Positions 27,046 to 38,857 of a stretch of DNA of 64,000 nt are shown one piece after another; positions within the stretch are counted from its first letter, which is position 1; every line of letters starts with the position of its first letter. The translations under genes and the position numbers were made by a program. The notes beneath the pieces are model-generated. The model was not told the origin of the DNA. It searched no databases and was given only the letters and a program-made list of their open reading frames with translations. This DNA is from Polytrichum commune (lineage: Eukaryota; Streptophyta; Polytrichopsida; Polytrichales; Polytrichaceae): NCBI GenBank assembly GCA_950295325.1, contig OX485803.1, forward strand, positions 33,659,554-33,723,553. The letters are read 5' to 3'.

Positions 27046-28086
27046 TGCCTTCTCTTGTGGCTTCTCTTCCCCTCGGGTAGAGGTTGAAAATTTTCACGTT
27101 GGATGAAATCTCCACCTCCGTCCACTCATGAATCTTGGATGAAAATTTTCAAACTAAGTCCTTCATTGAAATGACTTGCGGAGGAGATGATGCCAACTTG
27201 GGGAGGGAGGTTCAAACTCCTACCTTGTCCTTCTGAAAGGTAGAATCAAGAGTACTAGCCATCAACTCCAAGCCCCCTTATGATGACCGACTAACGGAAT
27301 GAAACGAAAATTTCGCCGGTTGTATGAAAGGAACTCCATTGGAAACGTAAGGAAGCCTATGAGAACCTTCGAGGTCCCACACAAATGCTCTCATATGATG
27401 GGATGAATAATCAACCCCTTCATCTTGCAGGCATTGGTTTCTCATCCGCCAAAATTTCATCCCTCGGACGTTCTTTTTCGGACTGCCCGAACCGTTTCGT
27501 AGACCATAGGATGGGGCGTTGTGAGTGGATGCCTTGGATGTGGTCTGCCCACGACCACATACCCTCCAATTACAGCGCATCGCCTCAGTGACATGGCAAT
27601 GACTGCTGGTGCTGGTGCGGGCAGAGCGAGCATGGTGGTTTCAGTCAGTGTAAAGAATAGAGTATTAGGCAGCCACCCGATTAGTTAGTGAACAGCTAGC
27701 TATACCACATTATTTGTGGACATGTTCCCAAAGTGACCAACAACAGTCAAGTCTCATGGTCCATATGATACCCATTCCTTACGTTACCCATTCCTCCTCT
27801 TGTTTTGATGCCGTGGAAACTAAACAAGATCCATTTTCCCATTCGAACTAATGAAGAGTTGGCATGGGGTTTCCTCGATACTCCCGTATATTGGTCGTAC
27901 CCATTCCCATTTGGAACTTTTTATGGGGCAAGTCCTCCAGGGCCGTTTGTATACAACTTTACTGACATGTGCAGTTGAGTAACATTGTTAAGCAGCGTGC
28001 GTTCATTCATGTGGCTTCCGACAATGTAATCATGGATGCCGTAGCTCGTACAACTTCAGTGTGAACGTGCATTGGCTGCGGCATCC
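27046..28086. other. Intergenic DNA, no gene assigned
   Basis: Overlapping open frames on both strands at 27,278-27,591 fall in a GC-richer patch. Neither shows a recognisable domain or convincing splice context. Confidence 0.4.
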
Positions 28087-28230
28087 CATGCTTATATTCT
28101 CGGGGTCCACATGAACGAGTGCAAAGTGCTTAATAATGTTTGCGCTAGATGCGGCATCCATGGTTATATTCTTGGGGTCCACATGAACAAACGCATACTA
28201 CTTGATAATGTTGTGTGGGCTGCCTTTGCA
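28087..28230 (+). repeat. 72-bp tandem duplication, in frame
   Basis: Two 72-bp units start at 28,087 and 28,159. The period is a multiple of three, and both units translate in the same plus frame to HAYILGVHMNE... and HGYILGVHMNK.... The host open frame is 28,072-28,281. A decayed helical-repeat (PPR-like) gene is possible, but the evidence is thin. Confidence 0.55.
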
Positions 28231-31023
28231 AATAGGTTGCCTCTTTACCCATGTGGATTACCTTGCATAAGCATCAAATAAAATTGGTATTTTTGTTCAT
28301 CAAGCTATCTGGCAACCACAATAGAATTTCACTTCACGTTCTAAGCATTAGTCACTAATGAACATAAGGATAACATACCAAAATGTAAACTCCATTAAAT
28401 TATAATATTAGTGTGGGTCAAAGTAATTATCTAGAGTCCACATTAAATTCTAACCTATGCCAAACTTCTAGTATAACCTTTACAAACATACAACGTCCCC
28501 ACCAAGCTAGATATTTGACAAGTTAATGAAACTTTGGGTATTCGACAATCGAGGCCACCAAGCCCTCACATCCACAGACAATCAAGAACAATGAAAAGGG
28601 CTCTCGGGCGGTCATTTGATAGGAGTGTGCTAGACATTTTCGCCTTGGGTAGTGAGCTTGCTATGACATCGCCATCGCCCATATTATCTCTTTAGATTGA
28701 TTCCACTATGTCATTGAGGGGAGAAGATGTGACAAAATGGGTGGCAGGACTCACTACAAACTTCTACCACATTAGTGTGAGTCACACTAATTGCTTCATA
28801 GAAAATTGGTGTGGGTTAAAAACATTTACGTAAATTTTGATATATAGTGACTAATTTGTTTTGTGTAAGGTGTTGGTTGAAATGACGTGGGATCTTAAAC
28901 TTGGCACGTTATTTCCACCCAACTAGACCATTGGAGTGGCCCATGTCAAACATTTCCACACTAATTTCCCACCTACACTTGTAGGATTTTAGTGTACTAA
29001 TGAGAAACTAATATGCTATAAATAAGGTTTGTGTGTGCTATCATAATATCTTATGTACTCAAAGCATTGAGATAAGTTAGTGAGCACATAATCTAGGTCA
29101 AGGCATCCATAGTTAACTAGGTTCATTTAACTGCTCACTAGGGTCATGTAATGTTGACATATATAAGATTTGTTAGGCGAACAAAGTTGAAGTTTATGTG
29201 ATGGCGGCTTGTGATTGATTACCCTTGTAAGAGTTTTGACAATTATTGTAGCCAAGGAGTAGCATTGAGATGAGCGATTATGGGTTAACCTATAGATCAA
29301 CTATGTGTAACCCTAAAATTTACACTTTGAAATTTGTAGCAATTTCCATGTTCATGAAAAATTATTTAAAATAATTACATTCTTCTTAGAATTTGCTTCT
29401 CTTTGGAGGTATTCCCTGCTAATACTCCTCCTAAACAAATGAAAACTCTCTTATTTTATCAGTTGTAGAGGCCTCAACCTTAATGTCAAATGAAGCGAGA
29501 AAGGAAACAAAACATGAAAGTTAAAAATTAGCAGGTCAAGAAAGCAAAGCACTTTTTGCTGAACTTTTGGGCTGATCTGAGCTCAAATTGTGTTTCATGG
29601 ATAGCTTTACCACATATCTACCAAGCTACCACTTAAGGTCCATTCTCACACGGCTTTACCAAATAACCAAATTCTTCCAAAAATCGGGTAAAGCTCTCAC
29701 AGTCAGAGTGGAGGCACCCAACTATCCCAGTACACCTACAAGAATTTGCTCCAAAGATTTTTGCGTAGGTTTTAGTTAATTAGCTTTCACACATGTTCTA
29801 TTTTTATTTTTTTTATCTACCGAGCAATGACATGCTGGATAATTTTTGGCCCATCCCCAAATGCCTTATCACTTATTTGTCGTACCATCGGTTTTTTGTG
29901 TGTTAACGAAGCTCCTCGTGCCCTCATAGCTAAGACTAAAAGCAATCAATCACAATGGTTGGAGGCAACACCCTTAAAGGTCATATGAATCTTGCCTCAT
30001 CTCTAGGTACCGATGGGAGGGTCGGTGCTTGAGACCAAAAGCCTCTGCTTTTAAACCATGCCATGCCCTTTGCCAACTAGGCTCGCGACTAGAAAGCTTT
30101 GCTAATGGGAAGGCGGTGTTTCTAGAATGAACTTCTAGGCTAAGCTAAAGTCAAGTGGGATTAGGACATAATTAGTGATACATATGGACAATGATCAAAC
30201 TTTTGGATATAGTCTGGGCAATCCAATGACCAATCAAACTAGAGTGATGCAAGGTAAGTGGACCTAATTTACTTGATTATCTTCATCGGACACCTACATT
30301 TAAGTGATTTGTGATCAGGTGTGGATCTAAGAATGGACACCAAAAAGACATGCGTGCATAACAAATTGGATTATCTTCAAAATATATTAATTGTTATAGG
30401 TGCAATATTCCACAATTTTTGTTTTGTTTTAGGGGGGTTACCAATCAACAACTATATGATAATCACCAACAAGAATTAACACTTTGATGATGATTAAGAT
30501 ATTCATGTGAGCTCCAAAACCCATCACGAAAATAGCTACATAGTACGACCTAGGTTTGGATTTACTGATCATCTTGAACTAATTATGTCTTTAATATCCC
30601 AAAAGAAGTGAGTGCAAAGTTCAAAAATGTACTTTCTAGGACCACTTGTACCTCATCTGCTCTCAACAAAGATTCATGAATGTATATGTAAAATCCTAGT
30701 ACAATGTCATGTAATTCTATGGGCCCCAATCAATACATATACATGTACATATACATACATACATGTATGTATATTGTGAACATGATATCTGAGCCTTCCA
30801 TATCATAATTAAAACATTTGAGGATTATATAAGAAGATGCAATATATACACACTATAAGTTAGCTGCCAAGCTAATCTCTACAATGTGCCTCACAAAAAG
30901 ACTAGACTATTATACACTACACTAAACATATGATTTAGTGTGGTCCACACTACTATTCATCATCGACCTAGATTAATTGCCTTGCAATCGTTGGATGACA
31001 ACAAGAGATGGTGCCATATGATT
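28231..31023. other. AT-rich intergenic DNA with decayed repeats
   Basis: No gene. 'attagtgtg(g/a)gt' motifs at about 28,410 and 28,775 resemble the terminal motif of the 33-kb MITE. A dispersed repeat at about 30,290-30,535 is listed separately. A short palindromic run of tacatgta/tacata steps lies at 30,735-30,773. Confidence 0.45.
30290..30535 (+). repeat. Diverged dispersed repeat, copy 1
   Basis: It shares an ordered set of phrases with 46,170-46,395 in the same orientation: 'ggacacctaca/ta', '(g)gacaccaaaaagaga/ca', 'attcatgtgagctcc' and 'catcac/tag'. Heavily diverged, class unknown. Confidence 0.45.
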
Positions 31024-31600
31024 GTTACACTAGATATTGTATTTAGTGGTACTTACTATTTGGAATTACACAATGCCATCATTATTTCTTGAATTTCTCA
31101 TTTATTTCCTCCGCCAAAGTTCAATTTGGTTAGTTGGACATTATAGGACATTAACATCTTTACTTCGTAGAAAATTACATTGATAGAAAAATATATAGCA
31201 TTGTCTAACTCGAAATAGTAAGTAATTCAAAATACGATATTTTGTGTAATGTTTTATAAAAAATCATAGATATTATTGTAATTAACATGATGCACCAAAC
31301 CAAATTAAATAAGATGATTAGTGTCCTGAATATCTATGTAACTAAAGAAATTACTAAATCATGCCACTGCAATAGCTACACATCATATTAGATTTAGTGT
31401 CACTTACTATTTAGAATCACATGGTGCTATATGTTGATATTGCTAACGTAGTTTTTCACCAAGTAAAAATGTTAATGTTTTGTAATATCCAAACAACCCG
31501 GTTGACTTTTGTAAGCAAAAAATGAGACATATAGTAAACAATAATAGCATTGTGAAATTCCAAACAATAAGTGACGGTAAATACAATATTTAGTGTAGCT
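31024..31600. mobile_element. MITE-like element with inverted termini
   Basis: The left arm starts ttacactagatattgtattt at about 31,025. The right arm, read on the minus strand from 31,600, starts agctacactaaatattgtat. The match continues through 'acttaytrtttggaatt(a/t)cacaatgc'. A third related arm at about 31,373-31,430 suggests nesting. There is no coding capacity. Confidence 0.6.
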
Positions 31601-33042
31601 ACCAATATTTAGTACCTTTGAATTGCCTTTGAAAAGTGGGAATATGGGCAAAGTTGTCAACACACGTGTGCTCCACACCCTTAGACCTAAGGTCACCCTC
31701 CCCTATACCAAACAAAAAGTGCCTTGGACTTCCTTGCCTTCTAACCTCCCACAACTGTCTTAGGAAGGACTGAACCAACGATTGGGTGATGGTGATTGAA
31801 ACCGTACTCCATCCTCCTTGTCAAAAAGAAAAAATCGATGAGTGTGAGACATATGGTCCTAGCTATAGGTGGTATGGCATGGCATGGCACATGCCGCTAG
31901 TGAAATCCCTCATTTGAGGGCATTGGAAATTGGAGCTATGGGTATGGGGATGGCATGGCCCTACTGTTTGCATGTTGACCACCTCTTACTACACCCCTTA
32001 TTTTAACTTATAGTAGTGTTGACCGTAGTCATGATTTATCTAAAATAAAAAATAAAAAATAAAAAATAATTGGTTAACAAGCAAATTGTGTGCACTGGCA
32101 TGTAATCTATGTCACCATGAACAAGTCAAATTGGTGGTAAAAAATGGGTTGTCATTTGAAGTAATTAAATGTAAAGAATCTTGTGTAGGTGTATTCATAG
32201 CATTCACTAGCTCTATTCCCGGCTAATATATCCCTTGTCATTATGTTTGTTGAAATTGTGAGCCCATCGTTCTAGTTTATGTTGAAATTATTAAATGTCA
32301 AACATTCTTACAAATGATGTTTGGGCCCCACCCACTAGGCTCGACTAGTTATGTCACTTGGTGTGCGATATGTTTCGTGTTAAACTGAAATGCAACATGA
32401 AATCTCTCCATGAAAGGACATGACCACATCTTTAGGTTTTGAGCTTGAAGGTGGCCTGAAGCGGCTCCCTAATCATCAAAAGGTGCTTCCTAGAGCCCAC
32501 ACTCACCAAATGGTTCACATGGCCCATTGTAAATAGCATGTTTAAAAACAATGATGGGTTCCTCTCCAAGGGCGGTACGAGCATCGAGGAGAACACAACC
32601 CCATAAATGTCTTCACTCTTGTGTATATATATTATGTGGCACCACCTTTGTGACCAGGTAATGTGCATCACACCAACCAATTATCATGATTGCGCCTTTA
32701 TTTGCTTATGTATCTTGCCATGACACGTGATACATCACACCACATGTGACTTGTTGATGATAAAGCACTATAATATTTTTAAACTCCAAAGTCCGCCAAC
32801 CACCTAAGGAAACAAAATATTGGTGTCTAGTAGGTGTGAGACTTAGTATCATGCCAAGTTCTCCAAGTTTTCCATTTTGACTTGAAGATATGCTTGCCAA
32901 AAACCAACACTATGTACAATAACCATTACTCCCCATCCACCGCAAAAGAAGAAAAAAAAAGAAAAATAGTAGGAACGTGGTACATAATGTTGGTATTAGG
33001 TTTAGTTTTGATTTTGAGTAGATGAGGTAGGTGATGCAAAAC

Positions 33043-33243
33043 AATGAGATTAGTGTGGGTTACCACTCGGAGTTATGTGTTGCTATGAATTATTTACTGT
33101 CATCATCGTTCTTTAACAACTAAGTTATATCATATTCTTTGGGGTGCATACAAACTACTTATGTTACTTGGGTAAGAAATGATACTCTTAGTAAGATGTT
33201 ACAACAATGCATGACTCCAAATGGTAACCCATACTAATGTAGA
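33043..33243. mobile_element. Short MITE, about 200 bp, with about 40-bp inverted repeats
   Basis: The left arm is 'attagtgtgggttaccactc' followed by 'ggagttatgtgttgct'. The right arm on the minus strand is 'attagtatgggttaccattt' followed by 'ggagtcatgcattgtt'. A partial relative sits in intron 3 of the sugar transporter (43,701-43,782). Confidence 0.7.
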
Positions 33244-33261
33244 CAAAATAGTGTAGGTACA

Positions 33262-33895
33262 GGTGAACCAGTTGAGTTTGAGGAAAACAGCGGTTGAAAC
33301 TCAAGACTTCAGGAGGATTAGCGGTTATTTTTGAGGAAATTTATGACATACCCCAAGTTAATAGTGAAATTGTGAAAAGATGTCAGCATGTAACTGGTTG
33401 GACTTGGAAATATATATTAAGATGTCGACCGGTTATGCCCTAAAATCTCCCTGGACACCAGTGCAAAATCAACACCCTTAAATATACTCCAACTCTCATT
33501 GGCTTGACTTCCCATTTCGTGCACCCTCAAAACAACATTGATGATAAATAACTTAGTGCATTTCAAAGATTCCACTGGAGGGTTCAAAGAAGACTCTGTT
33601 TTTGTGCATTTTCGTTATATATATATATATATATATATGTTACTTTGGTTTGATGTTAAGCAACAATTTCCCTTAACATTATTGGTTGCCCAAAGAAAGA
33701 AGCATGCTGTTCATGAGGCAATGAATGGGGAGAACTGACAGCTGGTTACAGATGAAGCAGTTGAGTTTGAGAAATAACCGGTTGAAGTTCAAGACTTCAG
33801 GAAAACTACCGATCACTTTAGAGGAATCTATAGAACATACCACAAATCAATACCGAAAAACTGGAAGATGCTAACATGTAACCGGTTGGACTTGG
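33262..33895 (+). repeat. Pair of diverged 150-bp direct repeats
   Basis: 33,262-33,415 and 33,744-33,895 share 'cagttgagtttgag', 'ggttgaa', 'tcaagacttcagga', 'acataccac/ccaa' and 'catgtaac(c/t)ggttggactt'. The spacer holds a (TA)n run at 33,616-33,638. Function unknown. Confidence 0.65.
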
Positions 33896-35264
33896 AATCA
33901 CTAGGAATCTAGGATCTTGAGCGACGTCCTATGCCCAAAATTGTCTTCGGACTCTGACATGAGGTACAGAATACAATAAGTTATGAATCGAAAATTATAA
34001 TACATTTGAAGAAGAAAAAGATGAGCGTTACATTCAACCTTGTTGACCTCCATGACAAATCAAAGCATGACCTTACATTGCAGATAAGCTTCATATCCGT
34101 AGCTAGCTAAGATGACCTACCTGCCCTTGGGTCACGCTTCCATATGCCGGTGAAGTCGGCAATAGCCACTAATCACAAATTAAGTTCACCTCCATCCACA
34201 TGAAAGTATTTAGTGTGTAATTCCCCTCTACCAAACGAGGATAGGTGACTGTTATATATCTAGGGAGAACTAGGAATTTGAAGAGTGCGGGTTGAATCCC
34301 TCTCTTTTCCGGATTAGGAATTTAATTGATTTGAGTTGAAAATAATCGATAGAAACATGGTGGTGTGTGGCCAAGATTATCTTATTCAACACTATTTTTT
34401 TTTTTAAGATATGAAATGTTTAGTATTTTATGGGGAAGGGGAGGGGCACTCAATGTATCATATACAATACCATGTGGGTGTACAAAATAAAAGTTGATAT
34501 CTTGGGGATGGGTAATTGTCTTCACTGCCGAACAATAAGGCAAAGTACATTCACACAACTTACACACAACCTACAACAACTTTTGGAACAACTCAAGCAC
34601 CCCACCACCAAAGTCCAAACCTAACAAAAACACCTCCATGCCATTGTCCTTACCTCCCTTGTTGCCTCAGTACTAAACAAAAAAAAACTCAACCACAAAA
34701 CGTACGGCTTCACATCACCCACCTTACCCCTAATATGTAACAAACCTCCACAATTGCATCGACCACATGCAACTCTCTCCGCTCTCTATATATGGGATGC
34801 ATATTGTATCCACCTTGTTTTGTAGAAATCATTGGGGGACTATGAATTTGGGTGGAGTGGAATGTGTGCCTCATGTCCCCCTTAGGTTTCTCATATGAGG
34901 AGTTTCTTTCATCCAAGTCTACCTTATACCCCCAAAAAATTTCATATTCGGAAATTCATGAATCAATATTAGTCATCCCCCACGTAAAACTCTAATGACT
35001 TTGTCTATAAAAATAGATTTATGAGCATATATACTAGATTTAGTGTTCATCTTTCCTCAATCTCTTTTATTTGGTATTGTACATATTAATAAAAGAGTAA
35101 TTACACTAGGAGGTCAACATTGCCATATATACATACATGAGATGATTATGTAGGATATGATTTGTATTTAAAGTCTCTTTTTTGATCATGAGAAATTGTT
35201 GAATGGAGAAGGACATGAAAACCTTGTGGGATCCAAAGTTTGTAGCCTCCTCAACACCATGCAA
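33896..35264. other. Intergenic DNA, possible 5' part of the following relic
   Basis: At 34,520-34,760 the plus strand becomes C-rich and relatively free of stops (for example LEQLKHPTTKVQT), like the retroelement relics elsewhere. I could not align it to a named domain. Confidence 0.3.
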
Positions 35265-36255
35265 TTAACCAAAGACTCTAAGGATCCCAAAATATCCTAT
35301 GTATGGAATTATGTACCATATAATTAGCACTTGCTAACACACAAAACACCCCCCATGACATCAACATATTCACTAATAGCCTAAATTATCTACCTCATAG
35401 GCATATGCGTCTCCATTGTTCATCACATCACCTAGTTTTGCCAAAAAAATCTCAATTCCAAAAGATAGAGTTCACGAATGAATAAAAAGAAATGATGAGC
35501 AAACACACTCCCCATAAACATCAACTTCCATACCTTACATCCACATAGCGCACATCATACCCCTACCAAGCAAACTAGCAAAAGCAACCTCATGAATGAA
35601 CCTTGCGGGAATAATCGGAAACATACCAACCTTCATTGAAAACAAACCAAACAAACTCACACTTGAATATGCCAAGTTATTCCAATACGCAGAAAAATAG
35701 GTCTTGAATGCCAAATTAAGGAAACTCTTGAATCACTTTTGGGTAATGCAACGAACCACCTACGCACAAATTAAACATCTTTTAAAGTTTAGTTATGCTC
35801 AATGTAGGTAATCATAGAAAAATCTCTCATGACCTTGGACACACACAAACCTCACCTGCACACCATTCCAAAACTATGATAAAGAAATTTGACCACTCCT
35901 ACCATCCCTATGCAACAACAATTTTCTCAAAGGCCTCATAATTGCACGGCACAATGCCAGTAGTTACCAACTTAATTCATGCATATAAACACAACATCCC
36001 ACGCTCTCCAAAGTTGGCACATGAAACGACAATCCGTAAGACAACACCATCGTACCATGGATTTTAAATTACGCATGCACATGTCTAGCAAATTTAAAAC
36101 CAGACATTGCCAACATCAACGGAGTTGCATTTGAACAAACCGGACCATTAATACCCACACAAAACACCCAAGCTTTCCATCTAAATAATCAAATTTAATT
36201 CAAATCCATGGATGATAGATACATGGACCAAGCCATCAAAATAGAACATGATTAA
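35265..36255 (+). pseudogene. Decayed RNase H plus PD-(D/E)XK endonuclease end of a retroelement
   Basis: Three-frame reading recovers, in order, the same blocks as the 48.5-50.0-kb relic. These are DSKDPKISYVWN (there SFKEPKLISTGVW), IFTNSLN (there IFTDSLN, with the catalytic Asp now Asn), and a NHFW...IKHLLKF...GNHRK block (there NEFWNNP...CLIKFRTG...GQARK). Then come a Cys-x-Cys remnant with W-I-L, KPDIANINGVAF (there KPDILCVKGLPY), and FKSMDDRYMDQAIKI...YDTPI (there FTYCNDRF...KYQPLI). Many stops and shifts are present. It lies in the opposite orientation to the 49-51-kb copy. RNase H would remove the RNA strand, and the terminal nuclease would cut target DNA. Confidence 0.6.
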
Positions 36256-38477
36256 TACGATACCCCAATAAGCAAAAGAAGCTCAAGGATGGAAAGTGAA
36301 CCCCCTCGTGATCATCAAAGCTGAGGTGAGAGGATCCATACATATACGGGGCACAATCGTACTAGAAGATTACCCGATACAATGAAAGCCATACATCAAA
36401 TGGTTGTCAAATACCTTACATAACTCATTCTCAACAAAAGGAAACTTGATAACAACAAAGCAGGGACTAAGTACTAATACGAGTCCCCCCCAACCCCCCA
36501 CACTTTACTACTTAACACCTAAACAAAGGCCCATAAACATCATTAGTTTTTGGTTGCAGGGTAGGAAATAAACCCTAACATGCACCAAGAGAACTCTTGA
36601 GTATGTTAGGATCAACGTGCTCAAATTTAAGGTGGTCATGAAAATTTTGCATGTAGGAATGTTAATTTCGGACATTGTTGCATGCTCGTGGCTGTATCTC
36701 TAAAATTGTTACAATAACAATTTATGAAATTTTAATATACACAACAATATCAACATAAATATTTTGTACTATTCTTGGAAGCCTTTATACGTTAATGGCA
36801 CTTGATGCAAAATTTACCAATCATGGCATATTGTACTTATGTCCTCCCAATTGTAAATATATAAGGATGTGTACATTATTTGTCCTTACTAGACATAAAA
36901 AAGCTAAAAATGTAGTTGCTATGTATGTGAGAGTCATGACAATATTTGATGAACAAAAGATTGACGGTCTACATTACTCCAACTACAACAAATAAACTTG
37001 GATAAATAAATATAAATTTACTTGTAATTATAGATGATCACATGGACAGTCATATTTTCGTCCAAAAGGAATGTCAAATTTTCATGATGACATTGTTCCC
37101 TTCATTTTTTACGGGCATCTTCTTGTGTTTTGTTATAGCAAGCAAAGGTTGGTAGAAGCACAACACAAACTTTAGACCCCCCTCACACTTTGCTAGGAGT
37201 TTGAAATGTGCTTTGACCATGAATATGTTGAAGCAAGGGGAACTTCCAACGTTTATGATAAGCAACCAACTTAGTTGAATATGTAGTAGGGTGGCTTATT
37301 GTTCTTGAATGTGCAATAAGTGCGTTGCTAATGTATATACACACATCATATAAAGGGATTGCAAGAGAGCAATTTTCTGTCTATCTCCTTCATACAAAGT
37401 TAGGCACATGTTATTTACAAATGATTCACTTTTGACTACAACACATATTCAAACCCAAAACACCACGTTAAAATATTACATGGCTAAATAACGCCCAAGG
37501 GTACGTGGCAACCAAATAAGGTGATGACTTATACATTGGGGACCTCTTCTAATTTAGACATTTTCCTTTTGAGTTAATTTCATCCCTTTGAATTAGAATC
37601 AAAGATATTGAATTTGTCTAGTGTTGTAATGAATAAATCACAAGCTTACAAAGGGCCAATATAATTCCACATCTTCAATATCGTTGCAATGACTCACAAG
37701 ATAAGAACTGACCCCATTGAAACATATTTGTGGGTCTTGCTTGAATACAACCCAAACTCACATGATTGGTGGTTGTTTTTGCCTTGGAGCAAATGAAGGG
37801 CATGATTCTTTTGAGAAGCGGAAACATAACACATGTCATGTAGGAATGTATCGCAAAATATTTCATCATAAATAGAAAATTCAAATATAGATTTTCGCCC
37901 CTTCCTCTTTGTTATACATGTATAACAAAGTGGTATGAAGAGTACACTAGGTCAAAACTATCATTCTACATGTGCTAAAAAATACGAATTAGAATTTATT
38001 TCTTCAAGACAATTACGATACTTGAACAAAGTAACACATCGTAACTTAAAATCCCAAATAGTAGTGACATGTAATATAGCATTCTACAAAAAAATGCTAA
38101 ATTTATGTTAAAATATGGATGTACCTTGGATGACAAGGATAAAAAGGTAATTTGGGACCTTATTACATGGATTTTTTTTAAAAGGAAATATTCTCCCATG
38201 AAATTTATGTTAGATTTAAATAGAAATACTAAAGCACCATTCACCAAAAAGTGATCCCTATGTTTTTATTTTAAAAATTTAAAAACATAAATCTTTAAAC
38301 CTAGATATGGATTACAAAGATTTATTTGATCAAAACATGAGAACCTATTCCAATGAAGGCCTACGGTCAATTGGGTCAATCTTGAGTTACATCCAATGCA
38401 AACATTTTGTTCTTTTTGTCTCCTCTTCTTTTTTGGTTTTGTTTTATTTTGGAACAAAGGAGGCCCATGGCCACCTT
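36256..38477. other. AT-rich intergenic DNA, no gene seen
   Basis: No recognisable coding or RNA feature. Short open frames are AT-driven. Confidence 0.5.
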
Positions 38478-38857
38478 GCTACACTAGATGTGATATTTAG
38501 TGTCATATGGTATTCAATGTCACTATGATAACTTTTTGGATGACACTTCTTATGAATAAGTGAACAAATATTGTCATGGATGATGGATGAGTTCATCCAT
38601 TGGCCAAAACCCCACCTTCTCTTGTCAGCAACTCGTGATGAAGTATTGTCATGGATGATTGAAATTTGGATGAAAAATCACTTGGTAAGTGACAGTGATT
38701 GCAACACCGTCATTATATAATCCCCCCAAAAATCTACAAGTCATGACAAATAATGTTGGGTTAACTTTGAATGTTGGTGACAATACATTGCGGTTAACAA
38801 TTAGTATTGAGCAAGACATTTAGAATTGATGACCCTAAATATCACATTTAGTATAGC
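38478..38857. mobile_element. MITE-like element, about 380 bp, 27-bp inverted repeats
   Basis: The left terminus is 'gctacactagatgtgatatt'. The right terminus, read on the minus strand, is 'gctatactaaatgtgatatt'. The same 'gctacactaratrt' terminus bounds the 31-kb element, so they are probably one family. There is no coding capacity. Confidence 0.65.
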
